DNA from: JBBIRM01 sp037441765
Lineage (GTDB): Bacteria > Desulfobacterota > BSN033 > UBA1163
NCBI GenBank assembly: GCA_037441765.1
Contig: JBBIRM010000046.1
Span: 1-17,836 of the forward strand
Length of the DNA stretch: 17,836 nucleotides
Direction of reading: 5' to 3'
The notes under the pieces were generated by a model, which was given only the letters and a program-made list of their open reading frames with translations, was not told the DNA's origin and made no database searches. A program made the translations under genes and the position numbers. Of this stretch, positions 7,172 through 14,891 are shown one piece after another. Positions within the stretch are counted from its first letter, which is position 1; each line of letters begins with the position of its first letter.

Positions 7172-8095
7172 TCATTCAGATTTCACCAGATCTTTACCTT
7201 TATTTTCAATAAAATTAACGAAGTTCTTGATAAGAGGGTTAAACCGTTCCCCCTTCAAAAAGAGAATTACTACTTCAAGATAGAGTCTCTCTAATAAAGG
7301 TATGGTTTTAATGATTCCCTTCTTTTCCTCATCCTCAATGAGTCTTTTGATAATGATTGATACCCCCTTCCCTTCTGAGACCCACTGTTTAATGAACTCA
7401 GAACTGGCTGCTTCGATCATCAGGGAAGGTTGGGTATTCACCTCTTTAAAGGCCTGAAGTAAAATATTTCTTGTTGTAGAACCTTTAGCACGGATGATAA
7501 AAGGGAATCCTTCAAGTTCCCTAAGAGAAACCTTCTTTTTCTTGGCCAAAGTGGAGTTGGGGGAAACGATAAGGACAAGCTTTTCCCTAAGAAATGGAAT
7601 CGACTCAAATCTTTGAGAAACCTTTGTTACAGCGATTAAACCAAGGTCATTCTTATAGGTAAGGAGGCTTCTCTCTATTTCTTCAGAATTGCCTACGTCC
7701 AGATTGATCTTAATAGAGGGGTATAGGTTTTGAAATTCTGAAAGAAGCCTTGGCATAAGGCATTTCGAATAGGATTCAGTGGTCCCGATTTTTAGAGTTC
7801 CGTGATGCTCCTCTTTAAGATTCCCCAAAACCCTTTCAATCTCCATAAGATGGGAAGAGATTTTATGGGTATATTTAAAGAGCATTCTCCCCGCCCCAGT
7901 AAGGGCAAACCTTCCCTTCCCTCTCTGAATAAGCCCCAATCCCGTTGCCAATTCCAACTCCTTGATATGTTTGGTTACCGCAGGTTGGGAAATGAAAAGT
8001 TTTTCAGCGGCTTTAGAAAAACTTCGATGTTTTGCCACCTCGTGAAAAACAAGCAGAGAATTGATCGAAGATGGAAAGAGTTTAGCCTTATTCAT
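7172..8095 (-). CDS. LysR-type transcriptional regulator
   Basis: This 307-residue LysR-family activator or repressor has an N-terminal winged helix-turn-helix (about residues 12-70, with FHEVAKHRSFSKAAEKLF, QPAVTKHIKELE and GLIQRGKGRFALT) and a C-terminal effector-binding domain starting near residue 98 (GTLKIGTTESYSKCLMPRLL). The ATG at 8095 has GGGGG 7 nt upstream. It is transcribed divergently from ppcB across 111 bp that hold a T-N11-A palindrome and a strong promoter, and it lies upstream of, and in the same direction as, the ppsA operon. This is the usual arrangement for a local regulator of both arms. The effector is probably an aromatic or its CoA ester, but that is inference. Confidence 0.9.
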   Translation of the reverse strand: MNKAKLFPSSINSLLVFHEVAKHRSFSKAAEKLFISQPAVTKHIKELELATGLGLIQRGKGRFALTGAGRMLFKYTHKISSHLMEIERVLGNLKEEHHGTLKIGTTESYSKCLMPRLLSEFQNLYPSIKINLDVGNSEEIERSLLTYKNDLGLIAVTKVSQRFESIPFLREKLVLIVSPNSTLAKKKKVSLRELEGFPFIIRAKGSTTRNILLQAFKEVNTQPSLMIEAASSEFIKQWVSEGKGVSIIIKRLIEDEEKKGIIKTIPLLERLYLEVVILFLKGERFNPLIKNFVNFIENKGKDLVKSE

Positions 8096-8108
8096 CTTAG
8101 TCCCCCTT

Positions 8109-8123
8109 ATAACTTTAAGTTAT
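8109..8123. promoter_or_regulatory. LysR-box palindrome (T-N11-A)
   Basis: ATAACTT-T-AAGTTAT is a perfect 7-bp inverted repeat with a 1-nt centre and fits the T-N11-A LysR consensus (T8110, A8122). Its centre is about 64 bp upstream of the predicted ppcB transcription start and 20 bp upstream of the lysR ATG, so one site could give both ppc activation and autoregulation. Confidence 0.6.
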
Positions 8124-8144
8124 TTAAACATAATAATAAATCAA

Positions 8145-8173
8145 TTGACAAGAGGAAAATTTAAAAGGATAAT
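8145..8173 (+). promoter_or_regulatory. Sigma-70-type promoter for the ppc operon
   Basis: TTGACA (8145-8150) and GATAAT (8168-8173) are separated by 17 nt, an almost perfect housekeeping promoter. The predicted start is near 8180, with a GAAGGAGGG ribosome binding site and the ppcB ATG at 8207. Confidence 0.75.
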
Positions 8174-8206
8174 TTCATTTGTCTAACTCTTTAGAAGGAG
8201 GGTTTT

Positions 8207-9622
8207 ATGGATCTTAGGGATTTTATAAAAAGATGTGAAGAAGTAGGGGAACTAAAAAGGATTAAGGCAGAGGTTGACTGGGACCTTGAAATCTCTCATA
8301 TAGCAAAACTTGTTGAAGAGAAGAGCGGTCCGGCACTTCTCTTTGAGAATGTGAAGGGATATAAAAGCCCAGTCTTAACAGGGGCCTTCGGGACAACCCG
8401 AAGGCTCGCCATCATCCTCGGGAATGATCCAAATCTCTCCATGGTCGAACTTACCAAGGAATGGGTCAATATGGCTGTGAAGGAAGTAATTAGGGCAAAG
8501 GAAATGAAGGATGGCCCCATCTTTGAGAATATCCTCGATGGTGATAAGGTGGACACTTTCGCCTTCCCGTCTCCGAAATTTTATGAACTTGATGGTGGAA
8601 GATATTTTGGCACAGCGGTCTTTATGGTTCTTCAAGACCCTGAAACAGGTGATATTAACCTTGGAACCTACAGGATGGGTATTCTTGATGAAAAGACGAT
8701 TGGTGTTCAGATCCTAAAAGGCAAAAAGGGAGATCGGATTTTAAAGAAGTATGGAAAAGCAGGTAAAAAGATGCCTGCCTGCGCCATCATAGGGGGTGAT
8801 CCTCTCCATGTCCTGGCAAGTGCTGCGACAACGGTTAAAGCCAAGAGTGGATATGATGTGGTAAGTTCTCTTCGAGGAGAACCCGTTGAAATCGTGAAGG
8901 CCCAGCTCACAGGACTTCCAATTCCAGCAGCCGCTGAGATCGTATTGGAAGGGGAAATAGATCCACAAAATTTAAGAAATGAAGGGCCCTTTGGCGAATA
9001 CACAGGCTATTATACCGAGGAGTTGATTAAACCCATTCCAAAACCAGCACTTGAAGTAAAACGTATTTACTATAGAAATAACCCCATTCTCTGGGAGACG
9101 AGTGTTGGGAGACCTGTTGGAGATCAGCATATCCTTTACTCTTTTACACGCAATGCGAGTCTTTGGACAGATCTGGTCAAGATGGAGATCCCTGGCATAA
9201 AATCGGTATATACATTACCAGAGGCCTCTGGACGCTTCATCGTCGTTGTTTCTGTGGAGCAGATGTATCCAGGTCATGCGGATCAGGTGGGTGCAGCAGT
9301 CATTGCGAGCAATACAGGAACCTATGGGGTTAAGATGGTAATCATTGTGGATGATGATATTGAGGCTGACGATCTTCCGAGGGTATGGTGGGCACTTGGA
9401 ACTCGATATAACCCAGCACGTGGAACCCAGATTATCCATAGAGGAAGGTCGACCCCCCTCGATCCATCCATTGGGCCAGATGAAAATAAATTTATTACCT
9501 CAAGGATAATCTTGGATGCAACCATTCCTTTTGAATGGAAGGTCAAACCCACAGAGATCAAGTTGACAGAGAGTGTCTTGGCCAAGGTTAAATCCCGATG
9601 GAAAGAGTACGGGCTGGATTGA
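8207..9622 (+). CDS. ppcB: UbiD-family carboxylase, phenylphosphate carboxylase beta-like subunit
   Basis: This 471-residue UbiD-family protein would carboxylate phenylphosphate to 4-hydroxybenzoate together with the UbiD at 10896. The prenylated-FMN active-site elements are present: Arg156 in GTYRMG and the paired Glu259/Glu264 in NEGPFGEYTGYY, equivalent to Arg173, Glu277 and Glu282 of fungal Fdc1. GEPVEIV (Glu228) matches the metal-binding Glu. The N-terminus MDLRDFIKRC, the C-terminal RGRSTPLDPS and the WKEYGLD end match PpcB of Thauera as I remember it, and the order B-D-A-C is that of known ppc clusters. It is the first gene of the plus-strand operon with a strong AAGGAGG site. The alpha/beta naming rests on memory of the Thauera proteins; membership of UbiD is certain. 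Confidence 0.85.
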   Translation: MDLRDFIKRCEEVGELKRIKAEVDWDLEISHIAKLVEEKSGPALLFENVKGYKSPVLTGAFGTTRRLAIILGNDPNLSMVELTKEWVNMAVKEVIRAKEMKDGPIFENILDGDKVDTFAFPSPKFYELDGGRYFGTAVFMVLQDPETGDINLGTYRMGILDEKTIGVQILKGKKGDRILKKYGKAGKKMPACAIIGGDPLHVLASAATTVKAKSGYDVVSSLRGEPVEIVKAQLTGLPIPAAAEIVLEGEIDPQNLRNEGPFGEYTGYYTEELIKPIPKPALEVKRIYYRNNPILWETSVGRPVGDQHILYSFTRNASLWTDLVKMEIPGIKSVYTLPEASGRFIVVVSVEQMYPGHADQVGAAVIASNTGTYGVKMVIIVDDDIEADDLPRVWWALGTRYNPARGTQIIHRGRSTPLDPSIGPDENKFITSRIILDATIPFEWKVKPTEIKLTESVLAKVKSRWKEYGLD

Positions 9623-9638
9623 TTAAATTTAAAGAGTA

Positions 9639-9665
9639 AGGTCGAGGTTTAGGAACCCTTGACCT
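9639..9665 (+). other. Intercistronic hairpin between ppcB and the first ppcD-like gene
   Basis: AGGTCGAGG (9639-9647) pairs with CCTTGACCT (9657-9665), a 9-bp stem with one G-U pair and a 9-nt loop. It is not followed by a T-run, so it is more likely an mRNA-processing or stability element than a full terminator. Confidence 0.4.
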
Positions 9666-9709
9666 GAGCATCAACATAAACCTTTTAAAATTGTTCATTA
9701 GGAGGGAGC

Positions 9710-10267
9710 ATGGCATTCGAAAAGAATCTTGAAGAGGCACGGGAAAGGGCAAAAAAAGTGAAACTTTTTGCCCATGATGTTCATGGGGTGCTCACCCCCG
9801 ACACGTTTCTTTGTGATGTGGAGGGAAGGCGAAAATATAGTTTCTGGCATATGGATGGCTTTGGAGATCTCTCCCTCACTGCAAATGGAATTCAGATCGC
9901 CTTCTTAGATACAACCTCTATCGATGAGGAAGGCCTTGTTCGTGCCCGGGAACTAAAACTTGACAAATTCTACTACAGGGTTTCCGACAAGTTGGCCAAA
10001 CTTGAGGAACTAAAAAAAGAATTAGGAATTGGATACGAAAATATCGGTTACATAGGTTGCGAGGTGACGGATATCTCTGTGATGAAGAGTGTTGGGTTTG
10101 CTGTAGCCACAGCCGATGCGATTGACGAGGTTAAAGAGATTGCCCATTATATTACGACAGCCCCAGGTGGTAGGGGACCTATTCGAGAGGTCTGTGAATT
10201 CATACTGAGGGCGATGGGCAAATGGGAAGAATGGGTCGAGAAAGTCACCAGGATGGGCTACAAATAA
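9710..10267 (+). CDS. ppcD: HAD-superfamily PpcD-like protein, copy 1 (altered metal site)
   Basis: This 185-residue KdsC/PpcD-type HAD protein corresponds to the delta subunit of phenylphosphate carboxylase, an 18-kDa HAD protein in Thauera. Motif I reads HDVHGVLT: the nucleophile Asp23 is kept but the usual second Asp is His25. The motif II region is AFLDTTS, and the metal motif normally GDxxxD reads GCEVTD, with Cys117 in place of the first Asp and Asp121 kept. These changes suggest weak or absent phosphatase activity, perhaps a structural role. The AGGAGGGAGC before ATG 9710 fixes the start. A second HAD gene with a more complete metal site follows after 26 nt. KdsC-type proteins assemble as oligomers, so the two copies may form a mixed complex (inference). 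Confidence 0.8.
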   Translation: MAFEKNLEEARERAKKVKLFAHDVHGVLTPDTFLCDVEGRRKYSFWHMDGFGDLSLTANGIQIAFLDTTSIDEEGLVRARELKLDKFYYRVSDKLAKLEELKKELGIGYENIGYIGCEVTDISVMKSVGFAVATADAIDEVKEIAHYITTAPGGRGPIREVCEFILRAMGKWEEWVEKVTRMGYK

Positions 10268-10293
10268 AAAAATTGGAAAAATGAGGTGAAACG

Positions 10294-10836
10294 ATGAATG
10301 CAAAAGAGATAGCCATTGAAAAGGCCAAAAAGGTCAAATTCGTTATTCTCGATATCCATGGAATATTGACCGACAATACCCTCTATTATACAGACGATGG
10401 GAAGAAATCTGAATGCTTCTCCTTACGCGATCGTTTAGGTTGCAGGGCCCTCACTGAAGGTGGGATCGGTATTGCCTTCTTAACCAGTAAAATCACAAGA
10501 ACGGATGAACAGGTAGGGAAAATTTTGGGAATCCCCCTCGAAAAACTATGGGGGACTTCTGCCAAGATGTCAAAGCTTGATGAGTTTGAAAAAGAGTCAG
10601 GCCTTAAAGATGAAGACATCTGTTATGTCGGTGATGAAATGATCGATCTTGGAATAATGAAAAGGGTTGGTTTCTCAGTGGCCCCATCGGATGGGTCAAT
10701 TGAGGCAAAGGAAGTGGCCACTTATATCACCCGGGCAGGTGGAGGTAAGGGAGTGGTCAGGGAACTGGCAGAATTCATCTTGAAGGCTCAGGGAAAGTGG
10801 GACTCTGTGATCGATAGGATAACGAAGTCAGGATAA
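10294..10836 (+). CDS. ppcD: HAD-superfamily PpcD-like protein, copy 2
   Basis: This 180-residue KdsC-like HAD protein is a tandem paralogue of the preceding gene; shared features include EKAKKVKFVILDIHGILTDN-type motif I, MKRVGFSVA and a GGGKGVVRELAEFIL tail. The nucleophile Asp20 is present and position +2 is His22 in place of Asp, as in copy 1. Motif II has Thr64 (AFLTSK), a Lys-containing helix follows (KMSKLDEFEK), and the metal motif GDEMID keeps both Asp114 and Asp118. This copy therefore looks the more likely to be catalytic or metal-binding. GAGGTGA precedes the ATG. It stands 59 nt before the ppcA-like gene, where single ppcD genes sit in described ppc operons. Confidence 0.82.
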   Translation: MNAKEIAIEKAKKVKFVILDIHGILTDNTLYYTDDGKKSECFSLRDRLGCRALTEGGIGIAFLTSKITRTDEQVGKILGIPLEKLWGTSAKMSKLDEFEKESGLKDEDICYVGDEMIDLGIMKRVGFSVAPSDGSIEAKEVATYITRAGGGKGVVRELAEFILKAQGKWDSVIDRITKSG

Positions 10837-10895
10837 GATTCAGATTTGATGCTTCCACTGGAAAACAAGGTGTTGCTTAGAAAGGAGGAAAATGG

Positions 10896-12341
10896 ATGTC
10901 CTATAAGTTTTATAAGGACAATAGAGAATTCATCAAGGCATTGGACTCATATGGCGAATTGGTGACCATCCAAAAAGAGGTGGACTGGGACCTCGAGATG
11001 GGGGCCATTGTAAGAAGGGTATGTGAGAAGAAGGCCCCTGCCCCCTATTTTAAAAGAATTAGGGATTACCCCAACTTTGAAGCACTTGGTGCCCCTCTGG
11101 CTACTTATTCAAGGCTTGCCATTGCCATGGGGATGGACCCCAAGGCAAGGGTTCCAGAAATCTGCGATGAATATGTGCGGAGAACAAGTGGAAGGCCTAT
11201 CCAGCCGATTCTGGTAGATCGGGGAAAAGCACCCTGTAAAGAGAATATCCTTACAGGGAAGGATGCCGATCTATTTAAACTCCCAGGACCCATGGTCCAT
11301 GACGGAGATGGAGGGAGGTATCTGGCAACCTGGCATTTTATAGTGGCAAAAGACCCCAACACTGGTGCAATTAACTGGGGAATGTATCGCCAGATGGTTT
11401 TTGATGAGAAGACAATGGTCGGCCCTGTCCTCCCATTTTCTGATATGGGAAAGATGTTTTATGGAAAGTATGTCCCCAAAAACAAACCCATGCCTTTTGC
11501 AACCGTGATCGGTTGTGATCCCCTGTCTGGAGTGGCAGCCTGTGCTCCTTCTCCCATTCCAGAAGATCAGTTTACAGGAATGCTAATGGGAGCCCCTGTT
11601 GAACTGGTTAAGTGTGAAACTTGTGATCTCGAAGTCCCTGCCCATGCTGAGATCATCATTGAAGGAGAGGTGGTACCAAATGTCTGGATTGAGGAAGCCC
11701 CTTTTGGAGAATATACTGGTTATCGAACCTCTCCAAGGGAGCCAAGAACGGTCTATCGAATCAAAGCAATTACCTATAGAAACAATCCTATCCTGACCGT
11801 TTCCAACATGGGGGTTCCTACTGACGAAGGACAACTTCTTCGCTCTTTCTCCTTAGGTCTTGAGATGAGAAGGCTTCTGGAGAGTCAGGGCATTCCGATT
11901 ACAGGTGTATTTATGTGGCCTGAATCAACCCATCACCTTGTTGTGGTGGGGACAAAGGTTGCTTATAGTGGGATTGCCACCCAGATTGCGAACCTGATCT
12001 TTGGGAGCAAATTGAGTCCCTGGTTTCATATGGTAATCGTAGTGGATGATGAGACCGACATCTATAATAAAGATGATGTGATCCATGCCCTGGCAACAAA
12101 ATGTCATCCAATTCGTGGAATTAGAAAATATGAACACGCAGTTGGAACCCCTCTCTACCCCTTTGCAGAACCAGAGGATCGAATATGGAGTCGAGGAGCA
12201 CAGGTTCTATTTGATTGCACCTTCCCCCTCCACTGGTCCAAGTCTGACCTGCCAATTAAGGTCTCTTTCAATAATGTCTATCCTAAAGAGATTCAGGAAA
12301 GGGTAATTAAAAACTGGAAAGAGTATGGGTTTAAAGAATAG
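10896..12341 (+). CDS. ppcA: UbiD-family carboxylase, phenylphosphate carboxylase alpha-like subunit
   Basis: This 481-residue UbiD-family protein closely follows the phenylphosphate carboxylase alpha subunit as I remember it from Thauera: the C-terminal half shows NMGVP-DEGQLLRSFSLGLE, GPWFHMV-like SPWFHMVIVVDDETDI and KEIQERVIKNW. The active-site positions Arg165 (GMYRQM), Glu267 and Glu272 (EAPFGEYTGY) and the metal-type Glu in GAPVELV are all retained. It differs from ppcB in the central region (PFSDMGKMFYGKY), as expected for a distinct subunit. AAAGGAGGA lies 6 nt before ATG 10896; an out-of-frame ATG at 10892 opens only a four-codon frame. The next gene, ppcC-like, begins 18 nt after the stop, implying tight co-expression. 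Confidence 0.88.
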   Translation: MSYKFYKDNREFIKALDSYGELVTIQKEVDWDLEMGAIVRRVCEKKAPAPYFKRIRDYPNFEALGAPLATYSRLAIAMGMDPKARVPEICDEYVRRTSGRPIQPILVDRGKAPCKENILTGKDADLFKLPGPMVHDGDGGRYLATWHFIVAKDPNTGAINWGMYRQMVFDEKTMVGPVLPFSDMGKMFYGKYVPKNKPMPFATVIGCDPLSGVAACAPSPIPEDQFTGMLMGAPVELVKCETCDLEVPAHAEIIIEGEVVPNVWIEEAPFGEYTGYRTSPREPRTVYRIKAITYRNNPILTVSNMGVPTDEGQLLRSFSLGLEMRRLLESQGIPITGVFMWPESTHHLVVVGTKVAYSGIATQIANLIFGSKLSPWFHMVIVVDDETDIYNKDDVIHALATKCHPIRGIRKYEHAVGTPLYPFAEPEDRIWSRGAQVLFDCTFPLHWSKSDLPIKVSFNNVYPKEIQERVIKNWKEYGFKE

Positions 12342-12359
12342 AAAAAAGGAGTACTGAGA

Positions 12360-12614
12360 ATGAAAGAATACGATACCTTCGTCTTGTCCGATCCTGAAAC
12401 ACTCATAGAAGACCAAGAGATTGAGTTGATCCTTCGAGATCTCACTCCCACTGACCGAAGATATAAATATCGGGGATTCTATGCAAAGGCCCTTCTTTCA
12501 AGGTCAGAGACAAAATATCCTGACCGACTATGGATCAGGTTGGGAAGGGGCCAGCTTCAAGAGAAACCCTGGTCTATCAAGATATTGAAAGAGATGAATA
12601 AATTTACCGAGTAA
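12360..12614 (+). CDS. ppcC: Phenylphosphate carboxylase gamma-like small subunit
   Basis: This 84-residue, about 10-kDa hydrophilic protein contains LILRDLTPTDRRYKYRGF in the first half and YPDRLWIRLGRGQLQEKPW in the second. It has no membrane segment or cofactor motif. Its size and its position directly after the alpha-like UbiD match PpcC, the small gamma subunit required for phenylphosphate carboxylase activity. AAAAAGGAG lies before the ATG. The assignment is based mainly on size, gene order and a remembered resemblance; without the context it would be called hypothetical. Confidence 0.68.
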   Translation: MKEYDTFVLSDPETLIEDQEIELILRDLTPTDRRYKYRGFYAKALLSRSETKYPDRLWIRLGRGQLQEKPWSIKILKEMNKFTE

Positions 12615-12615
12615 T

Positions 12616-12649
12616 CCCGGAGCCTTTCGGTGAAGGTAGGCTCTGCGGG
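12616..12649 (+). other. Intercistronic stem-loop between ppcC and the third ubiD
   Basis: CCCG-GAGCCT (12616-12625) pairs with AGGCTC-TG-CGGG (12638-12649): two helices of 6 and 4 bp separated by a 2-nt bulge, with a 12-nt loop. There is no T-run after it. It could lower expression of the downstream ubiD-ubiX part or protect the upstream mRNA end. Confidence 0.4.
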
Positions 12650-12684
12650 TAGGGATATATGGGATTTGCAAAGGAGTAGAATCG

Positions 12685-14070
12685 TTGAATGCCTTTTCAG
12701 ACCTAAGAGGCTTCTTGAGTTATTTGGAAGAAAAAGGAGACCTTCTCACCTTAACAACCCCTCTATCACCCCGATTTGAAATCTCAGCCATTCTATCACA
12801 ATTAGGGAAAAAAGAAGCCCCAGCAATTCTTTTTAAGAGAGTAAAAGGTTATAAAATGGCAGTGGCAGGGAATGTCTTGGGAACGAAGAGGCGTCTTTCA
12901 ATGGCCTTGGGGATCGATCAGGAGAATTTTTTTGAAAATGCCCTCAAGATGTTTGAAAGGAGAATTCCCCCTGTCCTTGTAAAAAACCATTTGTCAAAAG
13001 AGATCATTGCCACAAAGGGAAAGGTTGATCTCATAAGGCTTCTCCCCATTTTGACCCATTACTCAAAAGACTCAGGCCCTTATATCACTTCTGGATTAAC
13101 CTCTGCAAAAGATCCTTTAAATGGAACGATTGGCCGTGGACTTCATAGAATGGAAGTAAGGGGAAGGAGAGAACTTGGTATCTCACTTCTTAATCCTCCG
13201 CTTTCTGAAATTTATAGCCACTATAAAAAAGAGAAAAGAAGGATGGAAGTAGCCACTGTGATTGGTGTGGATCCTGCCATTCTGGTTGCCTCAATTTCAA
13301 AAATTCCACTTGGGGTGGATAAGCTCTCCCTCGCAGGGGGATTAAGGGGTGAACCTTTAAAGATGGTAAAGGCTCATACTGTTGATATTGATATCCCTGC
13401 AAAGGCAGAGATTGTCATTGAAGGTTTTATAGACCCAATGGGAGAAGAGAAGGATGGTATCCTTGGAGAATCAAGTGGGTACTATATGAGCTTTTCTAAA
13501 AGCCCGACAATCCATGTCACTGCCATTACCCTTCAGAAAAAAGGAATTTATCACGCTATTCTTCCTTGGAGTCTTGAGGTTGATAACCTTCTTTACCTCA
13601 TTCATGGGATTGACTTTGTCCCAAAAATGAGAGAGGAATTTCCCTCCATAAATAAGATCCATTTTATTCCAGGGACCTTCGGTTCCCATGTGGTGATGAG
13701 CATTAATATGGTTGATAAGGAAGAAATCAGAAAGGCATTAACTTTCGCCCTCTCCTTTACCAATATAAAAAAGGCGATCCTGGTCGATTCTGATGTCGAC
13801 CCTGAAGACCATCAGGAGGTCGAGTGGGCAATGGCCACTCGCTTTCAAGGAGACAGAGACCTAATCCTTATCCCTAAACTTAAGGGTCAGCCCATAGATC
13901 CCTCTTCTCAGGAAGGATTTCTAACCACAAAAATAGGAATCGATGCCACTCGGCCCAAAAAAGAGGGGTTTGAAAGGGTAGATGTCCCAGACCGAGTGAA
14001 GCGGAGACTAATGCCTCTCTTTAAGAAACTTAACAAAATTTCTTATGATGGGCTGAAAAATCATCGGTGA
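12685..14070 (+). CDS. Third UbiD-family protein, divergent active site
   Basis: This 461-residue UbiD-family decarboxylase or carboxylase differs from both Ppc subunits. Arg155 (GLHRME) is kept and Glu262 is present (LGESSGYY), but the position of the first catalytic Glu is Asp257 (DGILGE where the others have EGPFGE). The metal-type Glu in GEPVE is Lys226 (GEPLKMV). Start: TTG at 12685 with AAGGAG 8 nt upstream; the nearby ATG at 12689 is out of frame. It precedes ubiX, the usual neighbour of a catalytic UbiD, so it may act on a different aromatic acid, contribute to a Ppc complex, or have lost activity. Family membership is firm, substrate unknown. Confidence 0.82.
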   Translation: MNAFSDLRGFLSYLEEKGDLLTLTTPLSPRFEISAILSQLGKKEAPAILFKRVKGYKMAVAGNVLGTKRRLSMALGIDQENFFENALKMFERRIPPVLVKNHLSKEIIATKGKVDLIRLLPILTHYSKDSGPYITSGLTSAKDPLNGTIGRGLHRMEVRGRRELGISLLNPPLSEIYSHYKKEKRRMEVATVIGVDPAILVASISKIPLGVDKLSLAGGLRGEPLKMVKAHTVDIDIPAKAEIVIEGFIDPMGEEKDGILGESSGYYMSFSKSPTIHVTAITLQKKGIYHAILPWSLEVDNLLYLIHGIDFVPKMREEFPSINKIHFIPGTFGSHVVMSINMVDKEEIRKALTFALSFTNIKKAILVDSDVDPEDHQEVEWAMATRFQGDRDLILIPKLKGQPIDPSSQEGFLTTKIGIDATRPKKEGFERVDVPDRVKRRLMPLFKKLNKISYDGLKNHR

Positions 14071-14163
14071 ATAATATTCTCCCATTGAGAGATTGTAGCG
14101 TAATGTCAATGAGAGGGAGTGCCTTCTCCTCTGGTTTGGGAGAAACTTATTAAGGAGGCATTG

Positions 14164-14763
14164 ATGAAGAGGCTGATCGTAGGAATCTCCGGAGCCACAG
14201 GTGCAATCTATGGAATCAGACTTCTCGAAGTTCTTTCTAAGTCTGAGGTCGAAACCCATCTCGTTATCACGGAAGCGGCGGAACGAACGATACTTATGGA
14301 GACCGATTGGAAGGTCGAGGAAGTCAAATCCCTTGCAAGGGTCTCATACGATATAAAGAATTTAGGAGCGGATATCTCCAGTGGATCTTTTCTTTCGGAA
14401 GGGATGGTGATAATCCCCTGTTCCATTAGAAGCCTTTCTGGAGTGGCAAACTCTTACAATGAGAACCTCTTGATACGGACTGCTGATGTGATGCTCAAGG
14501 AGAGAAGGAAGCTTGTCCTTTGTGTCCGTGAAACCCCACTACATCAGGGTCACCTTGAATTGATGCTTCGGGCAACTCAAATGGGGGCAATCCTCCTTCC
14601 ACCTCTCCCCGCATTCTATTTTCATCCTAAGAGTATTGACGATCTCGTCAATCATACCATCGGAAAGGTCCTTGACATCTTTGGGATCAACCATAATCTC
14701 TTCAACCGATGGGGAAGCAACAGAGTGAAGAGAAGATTAAGAAAGAAAGGATTCAAGGATTAA
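14164..14763 (+). CDS. ubiX: UbiX-type flavin prenyltransferase
   Basis: This 199-residue flavin prenyltransferase joins a dimethylallyl group to reduced FMN to make the prenylated FMN used by UbiD-type enzymes. Motifs seen are GISGATG (7-13, FMN phosphate binding), IPCSIRSLSGVA (84-95), VRETPLH (121-127, with catalytic-region Arg122) and PPLPAFY (146-152). The length is normal. The frame is open from 14119, but AAGGAGGCATTG directly before ATG 14164 and the standard N-terminus MKRLIVGISG fix the start. It follows the third ubiD and precedes a riboflavin kinase gene, so the operon makes the carboxylases and their cofactor together. Confidence 0.95.
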   Translation: MKRLIVGISGATGAIYGIRLLEVLSKSEVETHLVITEAAERTILMETDWKVEEVKSLARVSYDIKNLGADISSGSFLSEGMVIIPCSIRSLSGVANSYNENLLIRTADVMLKERRKLVLCVRETPLHQGHLELMLRATQMGAILLPPLPAFYFHPKSIDDLVNHTIGKVLDIFGINHNLFNRWGSNRVKRRLRKKGFKD

Positions 14764-14809
14764 ACCGTCAACCTACCCTATTCCCATGAGAACACGTTAT
14801 GAGCCACCT

Positions 14810-14847
14810 TCGTCATTGCGAGCGACCGAAGGGAGCGTGGCAATCTC
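14810..14847. repeat. REP-like imperfect hairpin repeat
   Basis: The sequence beginning TCGTCATTGCGAGCGACC and ending GAGCGTGGCAATCTC forms an imperfect palindrome (ATTGC at one end, GCAAT at the other, with internal GC pairing). I recall very similar CGTCATTGCGAG...GGCAATC repeats in intergenic regions of many unrelated bacterial genomes. Only one copy is in this window, between ubiX and the riboflavin kinase gene. Confidence 0.6.
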
Positions 14848-14891
14848 TATTGAGGAAACGACGCACCTAATGAGTCTATTGGAGGAAAAAG

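Noticed and set aside
9301..9312. CATTGCGAGCAA as a second copy of the REP-like repeat at 14810
   Set aside because: It lies inside ppcB coding sequence, matches only the first 10 bases or so and lacks the second half of the hairpin.
3909..12341. Anaerobic benzene carboxylase (Abc) or naphthalene carboxylase system
   Set aside because: Those also use UbiD-type subunits, but the presence of ppsA/ppsB, HAD proteins and the small PpcC-like subunit in B-D-A-C order points to phenylphosphate carboxylation.
14119..14163. Upstream extension of ubiX to 14119
   Set aside because: AAGGAGG directly before ATG 14164 and the conserved N-terminus MKRLIVGISG favour the shorter protein.
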